Shown here: positions 55,427-64,000 of the stretch, piece after piece
How positions within the stretch are numbered: position 1 is the stretch's first letter
Layout of the letters: each line of letters starts with the position of its first letter
NCBI GenBank assembly: GCA_965224815.1
Contig: CBDDAF010000003.1
Coordinates: 682,001-746,000 of the forward strand
Source of the DNA: CAYPEL01 sp036479985
GTDB taxonomy: Bacteria > Pseudomonadota > Gammaproteobacteria > DSM-19610
DNA: 64,000 bases
Reading direction: 5' to 3'
Notes under the pieces: model-generated
The model's input: the letters and a program-made list of their open reading frames with translations, nothing else
Database searches by the model: none
What the model was told of the DNA's origin: nothing
Translations under genes and position numbers: made by a program

Positions 55427-56664
55427 ACCTTGATGCCTTCGAGATCTGCCACCGTGTGGATATCCTTGTCCCCGCGCCCGGAAAGATTAATCAGCAGTAT
55501 TTGATCTTTATTCATCGTGGGTGCTAACTGCATGGCATGTGCTAGCGCATGACTTGATTCGAGCGCAGGAATAATACCTTCCGTTCGGGTCAGATCATGG
55601 AAAGCAGCCAACGCCTGTTGATCGGTCGCAGCAACATACTGTACCCGGCCGATATCTTTCAACCAGGCATGCTCTGGTCCAACACCTGGATAATCCAGTC
55701 CAGCAGAAACTGAATGCGTTTCAATAATCTGACCGTCGCTGTCTTCCATTAAATAGGTCCGGTTACCGTGCAATACACCCGGTCTACCTGCACACAAAGG
55801 CGCCGCATGACTGCCACTGTCAATACCAAGGCCACCGCCTTCAACGCCGATCATGGCTACATCAGCATCATCAAGAAAGGGATGAAACAAACCTATCGCA
55901 TTAGAGCCACCACCGACACAAGCGATCAATGTATCCGGTAAACGGCCGGCCTGTTCAAGAATTTGCCGTCGCGCTTCACGTCCAATGATGGCCTGAAAAT
56001 CACGCACCATCGCAGGATACGGATGCGGGCCAGCGACTGTACCGATAATATAAAATGTATCGTCAACCGTGGTCACCCAGTCACGCATAGCCTCGTTGAG
56101 TGCATCTTTTAACGTGCGAGAACCTGACTCAACCGAAACTACTTCTGCACCGAGTAAGCGCATACGGTAAACATTAATAGCCTGGCGCTTGATATCTTCT
56201 GCGCCCATATAAACCACGCATTGCATACCCAACCTTGCTGCCACAGTGGCGGATGCAACGCCGTGCTGTCCGGCACCGGTTTCTGCAATTATTCGACGCT
56301 TGCCCATTTGACGGGCTAACAATGCCTGTCCAACCGTGTTATTAATTTTGTGCGCGCCGGTGTGATTCAAGTCTTCACGTTTGAGATAGATTTGTGCACC
56401 ACCGAGCTTTTTACTCCAACGGCTAGCGTGATATAACGGCGAAGGTCGGCCGACAAAATCTGCCAGATCAGCATCCAGTTCCGCTACAAAAGCTGCATCA
56501 TTAATATAGCGCTCATACGCCAGGCGCAGTTCTTTAAGTGGCCCCATCAAGGTTTCTGCCACAAACATTCCGCCATAAATACCAAAATGACCGGCCGTAT
56601 CGGGCATGGCACTGAAATCACGGCCTTGCTGACTTTGTTTAACTTGCGTTACCACTTTGTACAC
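55423..56664 (-). CDS. trpB: Tryptophan synthase beta subunit
   Basis: Condenses indole with serine to tryptophan using PLP. The PLP lysine is in REDLNHTGAHKINNTVGQAL, the phosphate loop in GGGSNAIGLFHPF, and SAGLDYPGVGPEH is typical. The frame starts at GTG 56664, overlapping trpF by 26 bases. An AAAGG site fits a second GTG three codons later (56655) better, and ATG 56607 (MPDTAGHFG) is also possible, so the N-terminus is uncertain by up to 19 residues. Confidence 0.97.
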   Translation of the reverse strand: MYKVVTQVKQSQQGRDFSAMPDTAGHFGIYGGMFVAETLMGPLKELRLAYERYINDAAFVAELDADLADFVGRPSPLYHASRWSKKLGGAQIYLKREDLNHTGAHKINNTVGQALLARQMGKRRIIAETGAGQHGVASATVAARLGMQCVVYMGAEDIKRQAINVYRMRLLGAEVVSVESGSRTLKDALNEAMRDWVTTVDDTFYIIGTVAGPHPYPAMVRDFQAIIGREARRQILEQAGRLPDTLIACVGGGSNAIGLFHPFLDDADVAMIGVEGGGLGIDSGSHAAPLCAGRPGVLHGNRTYLMEDSDGQIIETHSVSAGLDYPGVGPEHAWLKDIGRVQYVAATDQQALAAFHDLTRTEGIIPALESSHALAHAMQLAPTMNKDQILLINLSGRGDKDIHTVADLEGIKV

Positions 56665-57265
56665 CTTTCATGAATGCCGCTATTTTATTTGCAGATTTTA
56701 TACCCTTACTAAGCTCGACACCGCTGCTAACGTCCACTGCAAAGGGCTTCGTCTGTGCGACAGCCACCGCTACATTTTCCGGTGTCAGACCGCCAGCCAG
56801 TATAACCGGATTAACAGCCTTTTCCGGCAGTTGTGACCAGTCAAAAGACACACCACCACCACCATGGATATCCGGCAAGTCAGCATCGAACAAAAAACCT
56901 GCGGCAGTCGGATAGCCCGCCATCGCAGTAACTGGGTCCAGACCTTCACGCATAGCGATGGCTTTTATATACGGCCTGACAAATTCATTACAAAATTCAG
57001 CGGACTCCGTACCATGAAATTGCAGCAGATCAATGGGCACCGTACCCAATACTTGCGCAACCAGACCGGCGTCCGGATTCACAAACAAGGCGACTGTCGA
57101 TACAAACGGTGGCAAAGCATCACAAATCTTTCGCGCTTGCTCGATGGTTACCGCACGAGGACTTTTTTCGTAAAACACCAGCCCAATCGCGTCAACACCA
57201 CAAGCTGCGGCGTCAACTCCGTCTTCCGGCCTGGTTATCCCACATATTTTAACCCGGGTTCGCAT
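56639..57265 (-). CDS. trpF: Phosphoribosylanthranilate isomerase
   Basis: Converts phosphoribosylanthranilate to CdRP in tryptophan synthesis. The 208-residue barrel has KICGITRPEDG with the catalytic Cys, the Asp in LFDADLPDIHGGGG, and the phosphate loops ILAGGLTPENVA and AVDVSSGVELSKGIK. Length and fold are standard. It lies between truA and trpB in the usual pseudomonad-like order and overlaps trpB. Confidence 0.97.
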   Translation of the reverse strand: MRTRVKICGITRPEDGVDAAACGVDAIGLVFYEKSPRAVTIEQARKICDALPPFVSTVALFVNPDAGLVAQVLGTVPIDLLQFHGTESAEFCNEFVRPYIKAIAMREGLDPVTAMAGYPTAAGFLFDADLPDIHGGGGVSFDWSQLPEKAVNPVILAGGLTPENVAVAVAQTKPFAVDVSSGVELSKGIKSANKIAAFMKGVQSGNAS

Positions 57266-57354
57266 TTACCTGAGTTCCCTGACCATGCCTGCATATCATG
57301 GCAATATCGTAACAGAAACCATCAATTTCGGGGAGTTCCCACACAACTAGTTAA

Positions 57355-58131
57355 TCAAAAAACCGGCAAATACCCTTGCGAATTAATTGAAAATTCTGAG
57401 GGGTAACTGACACCTACCAAATAGAGTCCATGCGCGGACGCTGTTACACCCGCCTGGGTTCGGTCGCGCAAATCGAGCACCTCTCTTACCCAATCCGGTT
57501 GCTGTTCATTTTGGCCAACAGCCATTAATACACCTGCAATATTGCGCACCATATGATGCAGAAAAGCATTGGCTGTTATATCAAGATATAGAAAATCATC
57601 CTGCCGGGTCACCTGAATATGCTGTATTTCACGCACTGCGCTATTGGCCTGGCAGCTTACCGCCCGAAAAGAAGTGAAGTCGTGTTGACCGAGTAAATGC
57701 ACGGCACCCTTTTGCATGCGTTCCGCATCAAGCGGTCTGCGCTCCCAGGTTACCTGCTTATATCCTATGGCACTGTCAACTGGACGATTAAGGATGACAT
57801 AGCGATACTGACGCGCCTGGGCAGAAAAACGGGCATGGAAATTCTCGTCAATTATATTCGCCCAAAGCAATTTGATATCTCCGGGCAGATTCACATTTGC
57901 TCCTAACATCCAGGAATGACCAGGGCGATCAGCATCGGAATCAAAATGGATAGTCTGTGCTGTCGCGTGCACCCCGCTGTCTGTACGTCCTGCACAAATT
58001 ACATTGACGGGGTGATTTGCCACACAGGACAAGGCTTTTTCTACTGCACCCTGGACTGTCACTGTACCGGGTTGTTTTTGCCAGCCGCAGTAAGCTGCAC
58101 CGTTGTATTCAACTCTGCATGCAATGCGCAC
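57355..58131 (-). CDS. truA: tRNA pseudouridine(38-40) synthase
   Basis: Makes pseudouridine at positions 38-40 of many tRNAs. The 258-residue protein has the catalytic Asp in CAGRTDSGVHATAQTIHFD. RYRYVILNRPV appears as QYRYVILNRPVDSA, and FLHHMVRNIAGVLMAVG is typical. Length matches the family (about 270). It is 148 bases downstream of fimV, with a terminator between; the fimV-truA-trpF order is conserved. Confidence 0.96.
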   Translation of the reverse strand: MRIACRVEYNGAAYCGWQKQPGTVTVQGAVEKALSCVANHPVNVICAGRTDSGVHATAQTIHFDSDADRPGHSWMLGANVNLPGDIKLLWANIIDENFHARFSAQARQYRYVILNRPVDSAIGYKQVTWERRPLDAERMQKGAVHLLGQHDFTSFRAVSCQANSAVREIQHIQVTRQDDFLYLDITANAFLHHMVRNIAGVLMAVGQNEQQPDWVREVLDLRDRTQAGVTASAHGLYLVGVSYPSEFSINSQGYLPVF

Positions 58132-58233
58132 AATTTTATCTCTTACTTATTTAACGAAATAACCGTATTTTATACCAGTACTCCAACAATTATATATTAA
58201 TAAATGAGTACGGCCACGGAAGAACAGCGGCAA

Positions 58234-58263
58234 TAAAAAAGGGCGCAAAAAGCGCCCTTTTAT
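58234..58263 (-). terminator. Rho-independent terminator after fimV
   Basis: Stem GGGCGC-AAAAA-GCGCCC with A runs before and T runs after on either strand, just beyond the fimV stop. It separates fimV from truA. Confidence 0.9.
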
Positions 58264-58279
58264 CGAGATTGTATAAATG

Positions 58280-60535
58280 CTATGAAGCAAGCTTCTCCAG
58301 AATACCGTTGGCTTCATTTTTCTGGTCGTCGTTACCTTCTTCAATTACTTCACTAAGAATGTTTCTTGCGCCTTCTGGATCACCCATATCGATGTATGCG
58401 CGCGCCAAATCCAGCTTGGTTGAAATCTCATCGAGATCAGTCAACTTGCCATCAGCATTTACATTCGTGTTATCAGATTTGTCTTTATTAAAATCTACCG
58501 TATTATCTGCCACTGAAACCGGAGCGTCCTGATCCAGCGTGTCAATAGAAGGTAGCTCTTCAACAACTGTTGATTCATCGGGAACTGCTGCAGGGCCACC
58601 AGGATTGTAGATTGGATTGTTTGGACTTAGCGCCAACCCCATCGTGGCTACCTTCTTCCACATAGGATGCTCATGATCACCCAAATGAGTCAGAATATCG
58701 CGCGCATGGTTATCAAAGGCATCCGTATTGCCAGCAGCCTCATGAACACCCAGCAACTTCAAGTTTAACTCTTCATTGTCAGGATCATTCGACAATGCTT
58801 CCTTGAGCAATTCTTCTGCTTGTTGAAAACGACCATAGGCCAGATAAACATCTGCTTCAGCCATAGGGTTGGCTTCGTTGTTGTCAACTGTATCAGCCAT
58901 GTCGCTTACTGCAAATTCACTCAGAGATGAATCATGTAAATCAGCACTACGAACCTGTGTTTCACTGAAATCAGTCAGATGCTCATCGGATATACGACTG
59001 GATGATTGTAAGATACTTTCCTGGAATTCAGTATCTGAACTACGACGGCCACGCAAACCAAAGAAGGCGAGTAACGCCAAAAGTGCCGCTCCCAATCCCA
59101 GCCAGAGCGGATTTTGCATGAGCGAGTCGGTAAAGGTTTTGAGGAAACTGACAGGTTCAATCGCTGTTTCAACCACAGGTCCTGTCGCTGTAACATCAAT
59201 TTCCGCTTCATCGCCAGGAATGTTAAGGGCATCCGCTTCCTGATCTGCTTCCATTGAAGGAATATTTTCAGGCGCATCCAGGCCGGCCTCAAGATCAGAT
59301 GCGATAGCTGGACCCAGGTCTGAATCTCCATTAGGTACAATTTCTGAATCTGCAGGTGTTATTTCACTGCCAGCATTCGCCTGCATTCTGGCCAGCTCAT
59401 CATCCTTTAACTGAATCAAACGTTGCATGTTCTGGATTTGCTCTTCCAGAACACCAAGGCGATTCGTCATTTCCTTGCCTTCACTGCGCTGAGCTTCAAG
59501 TGCTTCGTTAGCCAGCACCAAATCCCGCTTCAGTGAATTCTCAGTTCCCTGTTCACCACTCCGATCAACCGTGCCTGCATTGGCTTCATCCAGATCGGCA
59601 GCAACCAATTGCAACTTGGACTCAGCAGCAGTACCAGCATTTGCCGTTTTACTGGAGCTTGCTGATTGCTTAGCAGTTTTACTATCAGTACGTGCCTGAC
59701 GCCAGGCAGCGTATTGAGCGCTCGCCTCACGTTTAGCAGCTGTGTCACTGATTGAAGTTAAGTCACTACGTTCTGGGACTCGTAAAACATGGCCGGTTTT
59801 CAAATTATTGATGTTGTTGCTCACAAAGGCTTCAGGATTTGCCCGTAATAAGCCCAACATTGTCTGTTCCATACTGACATCTGTATCAGGTCTAACACGC
59901 TCCGCAATCGCCCAAAGTGTTTCACTGCGACGAGTTGGTCCATAATCACCTGCTTCTTTTGAAACAGGCGGTAATGCTGTGTTTTGCACTTGCTTGGCCG
60001 GAGATGGCGCCGTTACTTTCTGCTGTGCAGGCGCTTGAACAACTGGTTTCACTGGCTGAACGGCTGGCTGCTGAACAACAGGCGTCACTGGACGAGCAGT
60101 AGGCGCCGTTAACGCAACCGGTGCAGCTGGCATGGTCACAGGTGGGTCAACAAGCACGGTATATTCACGGAGCAATTTACCCTTGCTCCATGTCACTTCC
60201 AGAAGAAAGTCGAGAAATGGTTCAGTGACAGGGTTACGACTGGTAATTCGAACTACCGGCTTATTACTACTATTCTGTGTAACGGTAAATTTGAGCTTGC
60301 TCAGGAAGACTGAACGGTCAATACCTGCATTGGTAAAGGCCTGGCGTGACCCTAACAGGACTTTTAGCTCGCTAATATCGTCTTCGGTTGCAGAGAGAAG
60401 TTCTACCTCAGCATTAAAAGGCTGGTTCAACACTGATTTAAGATCAATATCTCCAAGCCCCAGAGCCACTGCATTTCCAGTCGCCGCTGCACCTACTATT
60501 GCCAATACCAAGGCCGATTTCCTAAACATATGCAA
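58280..60535 (-). CDS. fimV: FimV/HubP polar hub protein
   Basis: A 751-residue inner-membrane protein that organises the cell pole and is needed for type IV pilus function and secretion. It has a signal peptide (residues 1-25, ending AVAL), then the FimV N-domain (LGDIDLKSVLNQPFNAEVEL, ending FLLEVTWSKGKLLREYTVL). A Pro-rich linker and a LysM-like domain follow (ETLWAIAERVRPDTDVS). After a coiled coil (about 330-380) comes a membrane helix (LWLGLGAALLALLAFFGLRG, about 482-501). The cytoplasmic part has TPR-like repeats and the conserved C-terminal LDLARAYIDMGDPEGARNIL. Confidence 0.95.
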   Translation of the reverse strand: MHMFRKSALVLAIVGAAATGNAVALGLGDIDLKSVLNQPFNAEVELLSATEDDISELKVLLGSRQAFTNAGIDRSVFLSKLKFTVTQNSSNKPVVRITSRNPVTEPFLDFLLEVTWSKGKLLREYTVLVDPPVTMPAAPVALTAPTARPVTPVVQQPAVQPVKPVVQAPAQQKVTAPSPAKQVQNTALPPVSKEAGDYGPTRRSETLWAIAERVRPDTDVSMEQTMLGLLRANPEAFVSNNINNLKTGHVLRVPERSDLTSISDTAAKREASAQYAAWRQARTDSKTAKQSASSSKTANAGTAAESKLQLVAADLDEANAGTVDRSGEQGTENSLKRDLVLANEALEAQRSEGKEMTNRLGVLEEQIQNMQRLIQLKDDELARMQANAGSEITPADSEIVPNGDSDLGPAIASDLEAGLDAPENIPSMEADQEADALNIPGDEAEIDVTATGPVVETAIEPVSFLKTFTDSLMQNPLWLGLGAALLALLAFFGLRGRRSSDTEFQESILQSSSRISDEHLTDFSETQVRSADLHDSSLSEFAVSDMADTVDNNEANPMAEADVYLAYGRFQQAEELLKEALSNDPDNEELNLKLLGVHEAAGNTDAFDNHARDILTHLGDHEHPMWKKVATMGLALSPNNPIYNPGGPAAVPDESTVVEELPSIDTLDQDAPVSVADNTVDFNKDKSDNTNVNADGKLTDLDEISTKLDLARAYIDMGDPEGARNILSEVIEEGNDDQKNEANGILEKLAS

Positions 60536-60656
60536 GATTCCTCATTGTTGCTCACCCGCTGTAATCAGCAGAATAAGCCGATATCCCAGTCGATCCATTA
60601 CAAAACCTAGAAACCCTTTCAAGCTACTTCCATCAAAATATAGCGTAACTATATAT

Positions 60657-61679
60657 TTAAAGGTAGTTTTTTACCAGTAGCTCAGCAATTTGTATGCTGT
60701 TAAGGGCTGCTCCTTTGCGGACATTATCGGCGACCACCCACAAATCTAAACCCTTGGAATGTGAGATATCCTCTCGAATCCGGCCAACATAAACAGGATC
60801 CTGATTGACGCCATCGGTAACTGCCGTTGGATACCCACCATCCACACGCTCATCCAGCACTACCACACCCTCAGCCACAGACAGGACGTCACGCGCCTGA
60901 TCTGCGGTGATCTTATCACGAGTTTCGATATGCAACGCCTCAGAGTGGCCATAAAACACGGGGACACGCACCGCTGTCGGGTTAACCAGGATAGTTTCAT
61001 CATCCATAATCTTGTGCGTTTCCCAGACCATTTTCATTTCTTCTTTGGTGTAGCCATTATCCTGAAAAACATCAATATGCGGTAAAACATTAAATGCAAT
61101 TTGTTTAGGATAGACATCCGCTGTAACCGGCTCACCGCGTAACAAATGCGCCGTTTGACTGGCGAGTTCTTCGATGGCTTCTTTACCAGTACCTGACACA
61201 GCCTGGTAAGTACACACATTGATGCGTGTTATGCCCACCGCATCATATATAGGTTTGAGCGCTACCAGCATCTGGATAGTGGAACAATTTGGGTTGGCAA
61301 TGATGCCGTGATCCTTGTAATTGGCAATTTTCTCTGGATTCACTTCAGGCACCACCAATGGAATGTGGTCGTCGTAACGAAATTGCGAGGTGTTATCGAT
61401 CACGACACAACCCGACTCTGCGGCTTTCGGCGCATAAATTTCTGAAACAGATGCCCCTGCTGAAAACAATCCAATCTGAACCCTGGAAAAATCAAATTCC
61501 GCTAGATTTCCAATGGTTAGCTGTTGGTTTTTAAACCCGATTCTTTTTCCTGCCGAGCGCTCGCTGGCCAATGGATATACCGTACCCACAGGAAAATTGC
61601 GCTGTTCAAGAATTTCCAGCATGGTTTCACCGACGGCACCGGTTGCTCCGACCACTGCGACATCAAAAGTACGACTCAT
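60657..61679 (-). CDS. asd: Aspartate-semialdehyde dehydrogenase
   Basis: Reduces aspartyl phosphate to aspartate semialdehyde for Lys, Met and Thr synthesis and diaminopimelate. The 340-residue protein has the N-terminal cofactor loop VVGATGAVGETMLEIL, the catalytic Cys in IIANPNCSTIQMLVAL, QAVSGTGKEAIEEL and the His in VPVFYGHSEALHIE. Length is standard. Gene order leuB-asd-fimV is conserved. Confidence 0.97.
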   Translation of the reverse strand: MSRTFDVAVVGATGAVGETMLEILEQRNFPVGTVYPLASERSAGKRIGFKNQQLTIGNLAEFDFSRVQIGLFSAGASVSEIYAPKAAESGCVVIDNTSQFRYDDHIPLVVPEVNPEKIANYKDHGIIANPNCSTIQMLVALKPIYDAVGITRINVCTYQAVSGTGKEAIEELASQTAHLLRGEPVTADVYPKQIAFNVLPHIDVFQDNGYTKEEMKMVWETHKIMDDETILVNPTAVRVPVFYGHSEALHIETRDKITADQARDVLSVAEGVVVLDERVDGGYPTAVTDGVNQDPVYVGRIREDISHSKGLDLWVVADNVRKGAALNSIQIAELLVKNYL

Positions 61680-61725
61680 GTTTGCTCCAACTTAATTAGC
61701 ATTATCTGGATTTTTATCTGCATTG

Positions 61726-62799
61726 TTACACTAGCGCTGCGACTACCGCATCGCCCATCTCGACAGTACCCACTGTGGGTTGGCCTTCCGCTGCAATATC
61801 TGGCGTCCGTAAACCCTGATCCAGTACATTGCCAACCGCCTTTTCAATGCGATCTGCTTGCTCGGAATATCCCAGGCTGTAACGCAACATCATGGCAACT
61901 GAAAGAATCGTGGCCAAGGGATTAGCAACACCTTGCCCAACAATGTCTGGCGCTGAACCGTGAATCGGCTCATACATACCCTTTCCATGCGCATCAAGTG
62001 AAGCGGATGGCAACATTCCAATAGAACCCGTCAGCATCGCTGCCGCATCAGAGAGTATGTCGCCAAACATATTACCCGTCACAATCACATCGAACTGCTT
62101 TGGCGCCCGCACCAGTTGCATCGCTGCATTATCAACATACATATGACTTAACTCCACATCCGGGTATTTCTTACCCAGATCAATCATGGTTTGACGCCAT
62201 AGTTCGGTTACTTCCAGCACGTTTGCCTTATCAACAGAACAAAGCTTTTTACCGCGCTTGCGGGCAATTTCAAATGCTGATCTGCCAATACGTTCGATCT
62301 CGGATTGACGATAGACGAGTGTATTGAAACCTTCTTTTTCACCATTGTCTAAAATGCGAATACCACGCGGCTCACCAAAATAGATGCCTCCTGTCAGCTC
62401 ACGAACAATCAAAATATCCAGCCCCGAAACAACTTCTGGTTTTAATGTCGAGGCGGCTGCCAACTGTGGATAGAGAATGGCCGGACGCAGGTTGGAAAAT
62501 AGCTCCAACCCTGCACGAATACGTAACAAACCCTGCTCAGGGCGAAGGGGCCGGTCGAGGCTTTCGTATTGTGGGCCACCGACTGCACCCAGCAATACCG
62601 CATCAGCCTCTCGTGCTTGCGTAAGTGTTTTGTCGGGCAGCGGATCGCCATCATGGTCATACGCGGCCCCGCCAATCAAACCCTCTTCAAGTTCTAAATC
62701 CAGCCCATCTTTAATAAATACATTTAGTACCTTAACCGCCTCGGCGACAATTTCGGTGCCGATACCGTCACCGGGTAAAATTAGAATTCGTTTAGTCAT
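61726..62799 (-). CDS. leuB: 3-isopropylmalate dehydrogenase
   Basis: Oxidatively decarboxylates 3-isopropylmalate in leucine synthesis. The 357-residue protein has ILPGDGIGTEIVAEAVKVL, ELTGGIYFGEPRG, VDKANVLEVTELWRQ, the Tyr in LSHMYVDNAAMQL and NMFGDILSDAAAMLTGSIG. PIHGSAPDIVGQGVANPLAT is intact. It follows leuD by about 95 bases, in line with the leuCDB operon. Confidence 0.97.
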   Translation of the reverse strand: MTKRILILPGDGIGTEIVAEAVKVLNVFIKDGLDLELEEGLIGGAAYDHDGDPLPDKTLTQAREADAVLLGAVGGPQYESLDRPLRPEQGLLRIRAGLELFSNLRPAILYPQLAAASTLKPEVVSGLDILIVRELTGGIYFGEPRGIRILDNGEKEGFNTLVYRQSEIERIGRSAFEIARKRGKKLCSVDKANVLEVTELWRQTMIDLGKKYPDVELSHMYVDNAAMQLVRAPKQFDVIVTGNMFGDILSDAAAMLTGSIGMLPSASLDAHGKGMYEPIHGSAPDIVGQGVANPLATILSVAMMLRYSLGYSEQADRIEKAVGNVLDQGLRTPDIAAEGQPTVGTVEMGDAVVAALV

Positions 62800-62894
62800 T
62801 TTTTATTTACACCTGGTTAAAGCCTATTTAATCTCTATAAAAATACCATTCACACAGCTGTCTTCAATACCCTAACTCACTAACACACGCCAAA

Positions 62895-63530
62895 TTAAAA
62901 CAACCAAGGCGCTGCAATTTTCCGCTTTGCCTCATAAGCAGCAATTTCATCAGCATGCTTCAAAGTTAAACCAATATCGTCTAACCCATTTAACAAACAA
63001 TACTTACGAAACTCATCAACCTCAAACTTCAAACGATCACCCTCAGGACGCATGATGATTTGTTGTTCAAGATCAATCTTAAGCTGATACCCATCGGTAG
63101 ACTCGACGGCTACAAATAGGCTATCCAACACCTCACTGTCTAACGCAATTGGCAACACACCATTCTTGAAACAGTTGTTAAAGAATATATCTGCAAAGCT
63201 CGGCGCAATAACTACTCTGTAACCTGCATCCTCGAGCGCCCAAACGGCATGTTCCCGCGAAGATCCGCATCCAAAGTTTTCACGCCCGAGTAAAATTTGC
63301 GCACCCTGATAACGCGGTTGATTAAGGATAAAATCTGGATTTAAATGGCGCTTGCTATGATCCTGCCCGGGCTCGCCCGGCTCCAGATAACGCCAGTCGT
63401 CAAACAGATTGGGGCCGAAGCCACTGCGTTTAACTGATTTAAGATATTGCTTGGGAATAATTGCATCGGTATCAACATTGGGTCGATCCAGTGGTGCAAC
63501 CAGGCCATCAAGCACTGTGAATTTTTCCAT
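62895..63530 (-). CDS. leuD: 3-isopropylmalate dehydratase small subunit
   Basis: With LeuC, isomerises 2- to 3-isopropylmalate. The 211-residue aconitase-swivel protein has VDTDAIIPKQYLKSVKRSG, FGPNLFDDWRYLE, and the active-site loop GRENFGCGSSREHAVWALED. Length is typical. It starts two bases after the leuC stop, so the two are co-translated. Confidence 0.97.
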   Translation of the reverse strand: MEKFTVLDGLVAPLDRPNVDTDAIIPKQYLKSVKRSGFGPNLFDDWRYLEPGEPGQDHSKRHLNPDFILNQPRYQGAQILLGRENFGCGSSREHAVWALEDAGYRVVIAPSFADIFFNNCFKNGVLPIALDSEVLDSLFVAVESTDGYQLKIDLEQQIIMRPEGDRLKFEVDEFRKYCLLNGLDDIGLTLKHADEIAAYEAKRKIAAPWLF

Positions 63531-63532
63531 TA

Positions 63533-64000
63533 TCAGCTCAACTCCCTGACATCTACAAAGTGGCCTGCAATTGCAGCGGCAGCGGCCATTGCCGGGCTGA
63601 CAAGGTGTGTCAGACCACCAGCACCCTGGCGGCCTTCAAAATTCCGGTTAGACGTTGATGCACAACGCTCGCCAGCTTCTAACCGGTCAGCATTCATGGC
63701 AAGGCACATAGAGCAGCCTGGTTCGCGCCATTCAAAACCAGCATCGATAAAAATCTGATCCAGACCTTCTTGCTCTGCTTGTGCTTTGATCAGGCCTGAG
63801 CCCGGTACAACCAGCGCCTGTTTAATCGTTGTTGCAACTTTATGCCCTGCTGCGACTTTAGCTGCTGCGCGTAAATCTTCAATCCGCGAATTAGTACAGG
63901 AACCAATAAAAATACGATCGAGCGTTATATCAGTCATTGGTATACCCGGCTTTAGATCCATATATTCCAGTGCTTTTTTCATACCCGCTTTTTTTGTTGC
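63533..64000 (-). CDS. leuC: 3-isopropylmalate dehydratase large subunit, cut by window edge
   Basis: The C-terminal third of LeuC, which carries the [4Fe-4S] cluster. Visible Cys ligand motifs are FIGSCTNSRIEDLRAA and EPGCSMCLAMNAD. They are followed by CASTSNRNFEGRQGAGGLTH and SPAMAAAAAIAGHFVDV, typical of the family. The frame is open to base 64000; the Met at 63982 is internal. It heads the leuC-leuD-leuB run. Confidence 0.96.
   Translation of the reverse strand, partial: ATKKAGMKKALEYMDLKPGIPMTDITLDRIFIGSCTNSRIEDLRAAAKVAAGHKVATTIKQALVVPGSGLIKAQAEQEGLDQIFIDAGFEWREPGCSMCLAMNADRLEAGERCASTSNRNFEGRQGAGGLTHLVSPAMAAAAAIAGHFVDVRELS

Overview
The window is a chromosomal segment of a gammaproteobacterium of moderate, roughly mid-40s percent G+C. 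The gene orders tRNA-tig-clpP-clpX-lon-hupB-tRNA-ppiD and leuC-leuD-leuB-asd-fimV-truA-trpF-trpB-trpA-accD-folC-SPOR-cvpA-purF-metZ are typical of Gammaproteobacteria related to the pseudomonads and purple or sulfur-oxidising groups. Type IV pilus minor pilins, FimV, two VPLPA-CTERM (exosortase-type) proteins and Pseudomonas-like REP palindromes agree with this. The genus cannot be named from the sequence.

Layout. 1-4.9 kb: the 3' part of a type IV minor-pilin operon (pilW partial, pilX, a pilY1 broken by frameshifts, pilE). 5-12.7 kb: loosely packed genes (VPLPA-CTERM protein, small membrane protein, acs, sugar-dehydrogenase-like propeller, second VPLPA-CTERM protein, peroxiredoxin-glutaredoxin fusion, small secreted protein) separated by several families of palindromic repeats. 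12.7-19.0 kb: an accessory island in which every gene points left. It holds a cupin, two lipoproteins, a membrane protein, an antitoxin with a truncated toxin, a membrane-anchored 393-residue protein, a voltage-gated-type K+ channel and a TPR protein. Several are separated by integron-type attC sites. No integrase is present, so it reads as an integrase-less cassette array (CALIN). A dead REP-associated tyrosine transposase (RAYT) and a partial second copy of it have broken the array.

19.3-30.2 kb: a four-gene peptide ABC transporter operon, fabI, a dicarboxylate/glutamate symporter and ppiD. 30.3-38.7 kb: the protein quality-control block (tig, clpP, clpX, lon with a sigma32-type promoter, hupB) bracketed by seven tRNA genes (Asp, Val, Leu, Lys, His, Arg, Pro), then folD. 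38.9-48.1 kb: a GGDEF/EAL signalling protein coupled to a small membrane protein, cysS, a periplasmic cyclophilin, lpxH, a DUF455 ferritin-like protein coupled to a periplasmic protein, and glycerate kinase. 48.1-64 kb: the long leftward biosynthetic block from leuC (cut by the window edge) to metZ.

The strongest candidate for something not routinely annotated is the 12.9-19.0 kb cassette array. Three of its sites have consensus R'' and R' boxes, or nearly so, and paired arms with one extrahelical base. It carries an unusual cargo: an ion channel, and a membrane-anchored protein with a phage-Mu-F-like cysteine tail.
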